Shown in pieces: positions 55,509-64,000 of a DNA stretch of 64,000 nucleotides. Position 1 is the stretch's first letter; the number at the start of each line of letters is the position of its first letter. The stretch covers positions 25,086,536 to 25,150,535 of the forward strand of contig NC_134524.1 of the NCBI RefSeq assembly GCF_027942865.1. Direction: 5' to 3'. The notes beneath the pieces were generated by a model. That model was not told the origin of the DNA, did not search any database, and saw nothing but the letters and a program-made list of their open reading frames with translations. Source of the stretch: Odontesthes bonariensis. Its lineage: Eukaryota > Chordata > Actinopteri > Atheriniformes > Atherinopsidae. The translations under genes and the position numbers were made by a program.

Positions 55509-56330
55509 TATCCACCAGTGACCTCACATTTCCCCTGATGATCGAGGGAAGAAATGCTTTAAACTTCCTCCTCCTTTTCCTCCATGTTGTTCCTGCTGTG
55601 CATCCTAGATGTCTCCTCTTCAACTCATCCAGATTTGGGGTATTTTTCCAGCCATTTCTTGGGCTTTTGTGAAGCTCAGTTAGCTGCACCAACATGTGAA
55701 CAACTTTTCCGTTGCTACGGTTACACATCATAACAGATGTCAAAAACTACCAGAGTGACCAGCAGAGGTCCTTCCAGCAGCATCCACACCAGCTCAGAAA
55801 CATGTTTCAGAAGTCTCTGTTTTCACAGAGAAAATCTGAAGAAGATGCAAAGAATTCTGGAATAATGGTGTTGACCTGGTTCGGTTCCACCTGAACCCAA
55901 AACATTTCATCCGGAGCCAAAAGCTTCCATCCAATTTGTATCATCAATCTACATTTATAAATAACTAAAGCTGACATATGAGTTTATTATTTTATTTTTT
56001 TAACTAGAATTATATTATGGTGGAATTCTGCAGTTAAAGAAAGAGGAAAACCTCCATTTAATCAGGAGTTACAGCAGATTAAATCTATAAGTTAGTGTAT
56101 ATATAAATATATGTGGTGAAAAACACTAACTTCATGGTGGCACTGGAGGAAACTCAGGTATTCTGCAGAAACACAGGAGTTCATCCCCTTCAGATCATGA
56201 ATATCAGACGTTGATTTCTGCTTTTAAAAGAATCAATGAGAAATCCCCACCTATGAGACGACACTGCCACCAGGAGGTCAGATTGGAACATTACACTATT
56301 GTTTGGATCCAGCACTGCGAGTGTGTGTAT
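55509..56330 (-). repeat. Inverted duplicate of 1245-3408 (right copy)
   Basis: Lacks the hAT found in the left copy. Includes the LINE 5' fragment at 55509-55743 on the minus strand (LPSIIRGNVRSLVDK). Confidence 0.8.
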
Positions 56331-56470
56331 GTGTGTGTAAGTGGGCTAGTGTGTGTGTGTGTGTGCAAGGGCACGAGTGTGTCTGTATGTGTGTGTGTTT
56401 GTGTGTGTAAGTGGGCCAGTGTGTGTGTCTGTAGTATGCATGCGTGTGTGCGCGTATGTGTGTGAGTGTG
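56320..56470. repeat. GT microsatellite
   Basis: Interrupted GT repeats with two longer units containing AAGTGGGC(T/C)AG. Confidence 0.9.
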
Positions 56471-56479
56471 CGTGCCGTA

Positions 56480-59400
56480 CTACATTTTCCGGGGGTCGTC
56501 TCCTTTGGATGCGATGAGGTCATCCAGCTTCTTTACTTCTGCCATTTTTTCTTTATGGCTCCGCCTGAATGCATTGGACTTTGCAATCAGCTCAGCCGTC
56601 TTGCTTCCTTGTACCAACTGTGCCCGTTCTGACAAGCGGTCAGCGTCATGGATTAGGTTATCAGCAACTTCTTGCACTGTACGTTTGGTTTTCTTGAGTT
56701 GCTCCAGGTCGCCTTCAGCAGCCTTTCTTTTAAGCGTCTGGGCCTCAGATTCCTTTTTCTGCCGTTGTGTCTCCAGATAGTTTCGGTAGCGGCCTCTTGC
56801 AGATGATACGGAGTTGAGAAGCTCTTGGGTGAGGGGGACTTTTGAAACCCCTCCGTGGCTTGACACAAAGTTGCAGACAATTCTGTGTGCTACGAGAGTG
56901 TCCTCTTGGATGTTGCATATCTCAACCTCTTTATTGATAAAGAATCCTCTCTCGACAGTTGCCTGTCCATGAGACAAGACCAGAAGCTTTTGCATGAATT
57001 CCCGAAGCTCTCTCAACACAGCTCTCAGTAGCAGAGAGCTGTCAATCAAACTAAAAAAACAACTTTGGGCCCGCCTCTCACACGGTTCCCAGCATAAGAC
57101 AGTAAACATTCACAAAATTCAATCAAGAAAATATACACATTACACTTGCTGTGAGATTACACAACCTACATATATGTACATGGAATATAAATAGATCTAG
57201 GCCCTATATTTTCTTACAAAACCATGGAAAATTAAAAACAGTCACAAAAAAGGCACATAATCTATTTCCTCATTCAAGCCTGGAAATTCCATTGCTTTTA
57301 GTTTCCAAATCCAAAAGGTTTCCCTTTGTAGTAATAACTTGAGTCCCTTCATTTGTGTCTGACACAATTCTGGACACGAGTACATGCGAGCTGGATTCAG
57401 ACACCTCATCTGTCTCACTGTTGTGTCCTTTAAAGGACTCTTTTCCTGAATCTTCTTCACTATTCTGACAAGACCCTCCATGCAGTCCTTTTTGAACTGA
57501 AGGACTGACAGCTCTCCTGTGGTCCTGCTCTGCTTCTGAAGTTCCTATGAATTTACAAGGACTAGCTGTAGAAAAGTGCAACAATTCTCCCTTTTCTTTC
57601 CAGCTCAGTAACAGAGAACAATTTTCAGATGTTATGTAAATGTAGACTTACTCTACATGCCCTAAAATATCCCCACAACCATTGACATGATATTACAACA
57701 CAACTGCCCATATTCAAGTGTCCATAAAGACAGGGTAAAGCTTTATTATAGGATCTTGAAGATACCCTCTGACAAAGTTATATTCAATTACCAGCTTAAT
57801 TTGTGCTTATTGCCCATGTCAGCTGCTTTGAACCCTACATATATAAAAATAAAACAAACCTTTATGGCGTTCTCAGCTCCAATTCCAATATCCACTGCTT
57901 TTACTAGCACCTGGGATGACTTCTCGCTCACATTCATTCGCACCAAATGCTGAGGGGTCGCATCATGGAGGAGGTCCCCTTTGATGAATCGCCTTAACAG
58001 ACTCTGTAAAAAGACAATGCAAAAACAAAAACAAGTGTAACTGTAGCACCAAATCTTTGTTTCATAGGAAGTCCTGGTGACGAACAGTTGTGTGTAGTTC
58101 ATATAAAACTCAGTGGATTAATAAACCAATATAAAACTTCAGCTGTAGTTAAACTTTGGTGCACCCACTTTTCCCTACTGTAACGGTACTGTGACTGAGA
58201 AGACTAAACCTTACCTTCAGCAGTTCAGCCAGGTGGTCTCCAATAAAAGGCAGCACTGGCGCATCAGTCTGGAATGTAGTAAGGAAAGGTGAAACACTCC
58301 GGGACACTGCCATAAAAAAATGGAGCTTGGCCATGATCAGGGGGGTCCTTGGCTGCTGCCTCAATGGTGTCGAATGAGGAGGTTCCAGGATTTGGGAGGA
58401 GCTTTCTGGCAACAGCATCAACATACTGAAGAATGTTTGGCCAGATGAGAATGGCCCTTTTGACCACAGGAAGATTCTCCACCCAACGATGGTCACAAAA
58501 TGGTAGGGCAAAGGTGCTTGATTTGGTTAAGTTGCAGAAATCCTCTCGTCTTGCCGGTACGTTGAGGAATATTGTGTGCAGCGTTCTCAGTAACTTTTCC
58601 ATATTCCAGGATGTGAAGCCACATTTGACAGCATTGTGGACAGTATGGAGGCCGCAACTGCTAACGACTATTAGTTGGGCCCCCCCAAACGGCTCTAGAT
58701 CAGTAACACACTACAAAAATGTGAAACGAAGCATTCTTAGTATTCAAATAAAGAACTTTGGTGGCATTTTCTACTCCACCCGCTTCAAAATGGCCGTTAG
58801 CCAGTGCTCGGGACAGGGACATGCAACCCCAAATCTGGTCACCCCCCTCCTCCCGATTCACCAGGCAAGTGATGTGAACATGGCCAAGTTAAACGGCGAA
58901 ATTCACATTATTCCAAACGCAAACCGTGCAGAAATACATTATTACATATAATACATTTTAATTGGAGAAATAGACAACTTACCTTGAAATGTTTAAGCAG
59001 GTCCACCGCCTTCGCATGGCCCATAAACTGCGAGCCGAAGTATCTTGACTTGACTTGGTCGCCGATCCAGTACCTTACATGCAAGTCCAACTGTTTGGAC
59101 TTGGTGGTCTTGTTAAGGCTTTCGTCGAACATAATGACGAAGGCATCTGCGCCATTGACTTCTTTCATTATTTCTTTCGTAATAAACGGTGCAAGACCAA
59201 ATTTAGTAATATATGCCGTTTTGTTGCTGCCGCAAGAAAATGTGGTGGCAATAGTTGAATCGGGGAACATAAGCCGAAGCATGTCACCGATGGACTCATT
59301 GGCAGTGTACGAGTTGTGGTCGGTTATTGTTTTTAAAACCCACAATACCTCTGCTTGGAGCGTTTTCATCCCACCGACAAACGGACGTAGGCCTAGACGT

Positions 59401-59675
59401 GTGGCCAGTGGGTTTTCCGTTTCGACTTGGTTTCCACTAGAGGTGCTAGCCTGCGTTGGCACACAGAATTGTGCTATCGGTGTCTGTTGACTGTATCCCA
59501 ATGACTTGGGTTTACCGCTTTTCATATGGGACTCCAAGGACCCAAGCCCCATCGTCCCCAGAGAAAACGTCTTCTTGCATAATGCACAGAAAGCCTCGCG
59601 TTCATTTGGCACTGCTTTCACCCAAAAGTACTTGGGTTCCAGCAGCCACTTGCGATTAAACCGGCACTTTCCCAT
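56480..59675 (-). pseudogene. hAT-type transposase gene, decayed, with C-terminal coiled coil
   Basis: Minus-strand segments in order. 59675-58983: ATG, BED-like finger (FCALCKKTFSLGTMGLGSLE), then FVIMFDESLNKTTKSKQ with the first catalytic Asp, ending at an AAG/GTAAGT donor. 58675-58215: SSCGLHTVHNAVKCGF, then DHRWVENLP, with one extra C in a C-run near 58341 shifting the frame, and AVSRSVSPFLTTFQTDAPV. 58003-57860: SLLRRFIKGDLLHDATPQHL. About 57530-57290: IQEKSPLKDTTVRQMRCLNP. 57109-56480: KLLVLSHGQATVERGFFINK (dimerisation region), followed by a charged coiled coil (ESEAQTLKRKAAEGDLEQLK). Part of the second segment is missing. The right transposon end, CAGGGTACCCGCGGG on the minus strand, lies at 59948. 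No left end was found. Confidence 0.83.
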
Positions 59676-60033
59676 GCTACACTCCTCGTTCTAAATGACG
59701 GCGCCGTGGCCCTCTAGGTTTGTACGTCTACGGGTATTGACGTTCTGTGCGTCATCTTCATTATGAAAAAAACCTAAAAAAAACTTTGTCATAATTTGGG
59801 TTGCACACGGATGTTTTTTGAAAATTTAAGACCGCAGTGAAAAAAATTCCAGACTTTCAACTTCTAATTTAATACTTTTAAGACGTTTAATGCTGGACAA
59901 CTAAATTCAATGCCTTTTTAATACTTTTAATAACCCGCGGGTACCCTGTAATAAGTGAAGCTAGTGGAATAGGAGCTGGCTGGATGAAAATTGAGGGAAA
60001 CCCATCCATTCAATCAATCAATCTCCGAAGAGC

Positions 60034-62190
60034 TCCGAAAGGCAGTGAAGACGGTGGGAAAGGTTTGTTTGTGTAATTCTGTTTTCTGCCACCAGAGGGG
60101 GTCTCACCGACCCGCTGCCCCTGAATGCCAGCAGGCAGGCTGAGGGGCACCATCAGAGGGGTGGAGCCAGGAAACCACGTGATGACACCATGATGTGTGT
60201 GTGTTCCAGGTGTTCTGAGCTAAAGCTGCTCAGTGTGTGTCAGCAGCTCCTGAAACTTCACCGTCGTGTCTCACTTTGGGCTGAAATGAACTTCAGCAGC
60301 AGCAGAGGAAGCTCTGACCATGGGCTGCTTCATGCTGACTGCAAGGGCTCATGGGAACTTTCCCTTTGGATCCAAGTCATTAGATTATCAGTGTTGTCAT
60401 CATTACTTTAGGTTCAGTTTGGCCTTTAATTTAAAGCACTTCTGTGGCCACCAACAGTTTCCTGAGGGAGGCTCCTGTGGATGAAGCTGTGCTGTTTTCC
60501 TCTTGTGGCAGAAAAGTGACAAGAACAACCTTCAACCCTGAGAAAAACCAGCTGCAGTCTTTTGCTGTTTGGCCTAACAGCTCATAGAATGATAGAAAAA
60601 CATGATATCTGACACGACTTTCCTCTCAGGGAGGGAACGTTCCCTGTTCCATGCTGAGTAACATGGAAATAAATACACAACACAGAGAGTTAGAAGTACA
60701 ATCATTTATTGGCAAAACAACAGCAACAAAATGCAGAAATAATGAGTAAATTTGAACATTTACAGGAACAGTTATTCTTATTTTAACACTGATGCAGCAA
60801 CAAGCCTAAAAACCCTGAAAAAGTCTTTAAAACAGCCTTCAGTTATTTTATAAACCTCATCTTTGGCTTGAGGTGAACTGATGGTTGGATGAAGTCTGAG
60901 GTCATCAGTGTGTTCATCACATGATCACAGTAACATGATGACATCATCAGACTGAGACAGAGGAGGAGGAGCCTGACGGCTTCTATCTGTCTCAGGTTAC
61001 AGAAACACTCAGACAGGTTTCACTCATTCCTCTTTCAGAGCTTTAATGAGGAAACATGGATGCTGCTGGAGGCTTTCAGGTTAAATAACCAACAAACACT
61101 TTAACTTGTACAGTTCATGCTGTGTGCAGAAGAGCAGAAGCTGCACACCATGAATAAAACATCCTCAGTGACTTCAGGACAGAAACAAGCAGCTGATATG
61201 AACTGAGAGATGATTCTTCTTCCTGTGTTCACATATCAGAGCTCTCTGCACCAGCAGCCCTGCAAACTAAGCGCTAAACATGGCTGCTTTAATGTAGCCA
61301 CCATCACTCTGTCCCAAACACTATGGAGCCTGAACTCGGGGGTATTACATTAACAACGTAATGTAACACTTCAGTCTGAGTAGTTAAGCCGTTTCCTGGA
61401 GTAAAACACAGAGTCGGGCTGTAACAGCGATCCAGCAGCTGGAGTCTAAACTCAGTGAAAGTCTGAACTTCCATCAGCTGCTGAACAAAGTGAGTAAAAC
61501 ACAGACAGAAGCTGATTCTAACACTGAGAGCAACACGTAACGGATGGAAAACTGGAGAATGAGCGGACAGGACTGTCAGGGAACACTGCAGCAACACATG
61601 ATGGAGAGTCAGATCCTGCTGAGAAACAGACAGATGAATCACAGCATCTGGGCTGGATTAAAGCTTCTTCATCTGTAGCTCAACACAGTCCTGCTGCTGA
61701 GGTCCTGAGGACCATGGAGACTGAAGTCCAGCTGCTTCACAGGAACACCCAGGACATGTTCTACATGTTCTACATGTTCTATATGTTCAACATGTTCTAC
61801 ATGTTCAACATGTTCTACATTTTCTACATGTTCAACATTTTCTACATGTTTTACATGTTCAACATGTTCAACATGTTCTACATGTTCTACATTTTCTACA
61901 TGTTCTACATGTTCAACATGTTCTACATGTTTTACATGTTCTACATGTTCTACATGTTCAACATGTTCAACATGTTGAACATGTTCTACATGTTCAACAA
62001 GTTCTACATGTTCTACTTGTTCTACATGTTCAACAAGTTCTACATGTTCTACATGTTCTACATGTTTAACATGATCTACATGTTCTACATGTTCAACATG
62101 TTTGTTCAACATGTTTGTTCAACATGTTTAACATGTTCTACATGTTCTACATGTTCTACATGTTCTACATGTTCAACATGTTCTACATGT
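60034..62190 (-). repeat. Large inverted duplication, right copy
   Basis: Counterpart of 28358-31485. It lacks both Harbinger insertions and has a longer 9-bp minisatellite. On the minus strand AATAAA near 60710 could end a transcript running from the Fc-receptor-like exons to the right. Confidence 0.85.
61755..62190 (-). repeat. 9-bp minisatellite, long array
   Basis: About 48 units of ACATGTTCT, ACATGTTCA and variants, the same unit as at 28358-28563. Related arrays continue at 62362-62555. Open frames here are a by-product of the 9-bp period. Confidence 0.92.
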
Positions 62191-62264
62191 TCAGGTTCTG
62201 TCTTAGTTCAGCTCTTCTGTGGTTCTACATGTTGGAATGATCACTAAGTAACATAGCGTTGTCA

Positions 62265-62360
62265 GCTCAGCGTGCACAGCTCAGCGTGCACAGCCCAGCG
62301 TGCACAGCCCAGCGTGCACAGCCCAGCGTGCACAGCTCAGCGTGCACAGCACAGCGTGCA
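62265..62360. repeat. 14-bp minisatellite AGC(T/C)CAGCGTGCAC
   Basis: About seven units; a second array of about four units lies at 62620-62680. Both are preceded by the same 60-bp sequence (GTTCAGCTCTTCTGTGGTTC), so the array and its flank were duplicated together. Confidence 0.88.
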
Positions 62361-62689
62361 CAACATGTTCTACATGTTCATCAAGTTCTACATGTTCTAC
62401 ATGTTCTACATGTTTAACATGATCTACATGTTCTACATGTTCAACATGTTTGTTCAACATGTTTAATATGTTGAACATGTTTGTTTAACATGTTCAACAT
62501 GTTTGTTCAACATGTTTAACATGTTCTACATGTTCTACATGTTCAACATGTTCTGTCTTAGTTCAGCTCTTCTGTGGTTCTACATGTTGGAATGATCACT
62601 AAGTAACATAGCGTTGTCAGCTCAGCGTGCACAGCTCAGCGTGCACAGCCCAGCGTGCACAGCTCAGCGTGCACAGCACAGCTGGTTTA

Positions 62690-63322
62690 CGCAGAGATTT
62701 TGGTTTTATTAGTTTAACTTCATGAAGTTATTAAGTAATTTAATCCAGAAATGATCAAAAGAAACAACGAAAATAAAAAGGTTTCGTCATCAAAGTGTTG
62801 GATTGAATAATTCAGTGTTTAACTACAATTTAAATAGAAATTCCAGTTAAAATGAACAATATATTCTTTGATTTAAATCTAATTACAGTGAAAATATTCT
62901 TTCATTTCTGAATAACAGTTTTACATGTTTGCAGACTTCTTCTTCCACATTTCAGATAAAATTCACTTTACTGAAAATGTTTCAACTTCCTGATGTTTTC
63001 TGATCATTCCAAACTGCATTCAGCCTCTAAAATATAACTAAAGTGTTCTAATGATGTATAAAAGTCTTAAAAAGTTATCTCCAGCCTTCAGAATATCTCC
63101 GTTCACACACATTTCACCTTGAGTTGTTTTGATTTTCTGTTGTTTACGACGTGATATCTTAACATCGCTGTACGTGACATCGTCCTCTCCAACTTGTTCT
63201 TTATCAGCTGAAATATTTTAACATGTATTGTGATATAATATAATGAAAATACAGAAATAAAAATATCTGAATGAATGATAGAACACATGTAATAAAACCT
63301 GGAAACATAATATCTGTCTCAC
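62690..63322. other. AT-rich, no exon recognised
   Basis: Lies downstream of the Fc-receptor-like transmembrane exon on the minus strand; a cytoplasmic exon would be expected but none could be identified. Confidence 0.4.
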
Positions 63323-63488
63323 CTTCAGAACCAGCAGAACCTGCAGAACCAGCAGAACCAGCAGAACCAGCAGAACCTTCAGAACCAGCAGAAGAACCAC
63401 AACACAGGCAGAGACAACACCAGGGAGAGAAGAGGAGAGGAACCAGCTGGAGAGATGGATGTAGGAGGAGGTGTGGTGGTGGCTTTAT
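63323..63488 (-). pseudogene. Fc-receptor-like transmembrane exon, frameshifted
   Basis: On the minus strand after TATTTCAG the exon enters in phase 1 and reads KATTTPPPTSISPAGSSP, a Thr/Pro stalk, then LLSLVLSLPVL, the start of a membrane helix, and stops at TGA. One nucleotide earlier in phase, the frame continues as VVLLLVLKVLLVLLVLLVLQ to a GAAG/GTGAGA donor. The helix is encoded by a 9-bp minisatellite (63331-63390, AGAACCAGC on the plus strand). The shift breaks the helix in this copy. Confidence 0.75.
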
Positions 63489-63588
63489 CTGAAATAAAAA
63501 TATTTATCACATCACCGTCACATTATGAATGTTTAAACTCTTTAAACTCAGCTCAGGAATCACAGAGAGCCACCTGAGTAACCCTCAC

Positions 63589-63821
63589 CTGTGACAGAGA
63601 TCCAGCTGGGTGGAGACTCTCCATGACTGCTGATGCTGCACCTGCAGAGGCCTTCATCAGAGCTGGTAACAGGGTGGAGGGTCATGTGACCTACAGGCTC
63701 CGCCCTGATGAGGGAGCCATCTTTACAGAAACCACTGGGGTTGTCTTTGTTGGACAGCTCAGAGTGATGTCACCTCCCTCCATCACAGGGAGGACAGGAA
63801 TCTGCAGGATCACTGATCCAC
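63589..63821 (-). pseudogene. Fc-receptor-like Ig domain exon, frameshifted
   Basis: The minus-strand exon enters and leaves in phase 1, as Ig exons do. It reads [20 protein letters not shown] with the first Ig cysteine (SCPTKTT). A missing nucleotide near 63740 shifts the frame to [20 protein letters not shown] and [18 protein letters not shown]. The exon length (233 nt) is one short of frame. Pattern is that of teleost Fc-receptor-like proteins. Confidence 0.82.
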
Positions 63822-63900
63822 CTCAGCACAGAGACAAACTACAGCATTTCATCCATTTCCACACAGCTTCATCAGCACTAACTCCACAGTCTGATCTTAC

Positions 63901-64000
63901 CAGAGATAGTGAGGCTGATGCTGTTACTGGCTGCTCCCTCTCTGGGCTCACACCAGTAAACTCCACTGTCTGATGGGAACATGTAGCTGATGTTACAGGA
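63901..64000 (-). CDS. Fc-receptor-like Ig domain exon, partial
   Basis: From the window edge the minus strand reads [20 protein letters not shown] and [11 protein letters not shown], then G/GTAAGA (phase 1). The D-S-G-V-Y-W-C motif is the F strand of an Ig domain, and the opening Ser-Cys is not its B-strand cysteine partner with certainty, because the N-terminal half is outside. With the two exons to its left it forms one membrane receptor gene read leftward. Here it is intact, but the downstream exons carry frameshifts. Family call: teleost Fc-receptor-like; subtype open. Confidence 0.85.

Noticed and set aside
56296..56523. THTHTH-rich frame
   Set aside because: GT microsatellite antisense.
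57242..57584. Separate gene with Ser/Glu-rich frame
   Set aside because: An alternative frame of the same stretch carries a hAT transposase motif (KSPLKDTTVRQM) in order with its neighbours.
61304..61642. 112-residue minus-strand frame shared with 28673-28879
   Set aside because: The shared frame is conserved only because the DNA is duplicated; the reading diverges at its end and no family pattern is seen.
61669..62247. Long open frames of HVEHVE and FYMFNM type on both strands
   Set aside because: Products of the 9-bp minisatellite; both strands are open at once and the array differs in length between duplicates.
1..64000. CRISPR array, tRNA or rRNA genes
   Set aside because: None seen; the tandem repeats are minisatellites without unique spacers and no cloverleaf was recognised.

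Overview
The window is repeat-rich vertebrate DNA, almost certainly teleost. The evidence is spliced genes with GT/AG introns, tandem C2H2 zinc-finger genes of the CGQCGAAF type, an ankyrin/SOCS-box (ASB) gene, an Fc-receptor-like immunoglobulin gene, and a fish-type mix of hAT, PIF/Harbinger, piggyBac and CACTA transposons, LINEs and a Ty3/gypsy element. Species cannot be resolved from the sequence alone.

Layout. 1-369: 3' end of a zinc-finger gene. 370-10066: its duplicated 3' flank, a hAT, a LINE 5' piece, an L1 copy carrying a hAT, the remnant of a Ulp1-protease/PHD gene, and a short transposon carrying the start of a RecQ-like helicase. 10067-13957: nothing recognised. 13958-22936: a LINE 3' end split by a complete, very young Ty3/gypsy element (751-bp LTRs, gag and pol open). 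23851-27909: an ASB gene on the minus strand whose SOCS-box exon is broken by a 662-bp MITE. 28358-31485: a block repeated in inverted orientation at 60034-62190; the left copy has two extra Harbinger insertions whose empty sites are preserved on the right. 32134-35419: hAT within hAT with a solo LTR. 35732-40438: a CACTA-like transposon carrying a spliced PB1/SAMD3-like gene joined in one reading frame to a transposase C-terminus. 43540-50064: a second zinc-finger gene on the minus strand with a 5-kb intron full of transposons; its stop codon lies in a hAT terminal repeat. 50938-52716: an element containing a 1-kb palindrome of two head-to-head MITEs. 53405-54943: L1 reverse-transcriptase fragment and a 60-bp minisatellite. 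56480-59948: a decayed hAT transposase gene. 61750-62690: minisatellites. 63323-64000: transmembrane and Ig exons of a damaged Fc-receptor-like gene.

Host genes recognised are the two zinc-finger genes, the ASB gene (substrate receptor of a Cullin-5 ligase) and the Fc-receptor-like gene; they do not form a pathway. What links the window is transposition: long inverted duplications act as internal controls that date insertions, and several insertions end, break or rebuild coding frames. All calls rest on reading the sequence and on remembered family features; no search was run.
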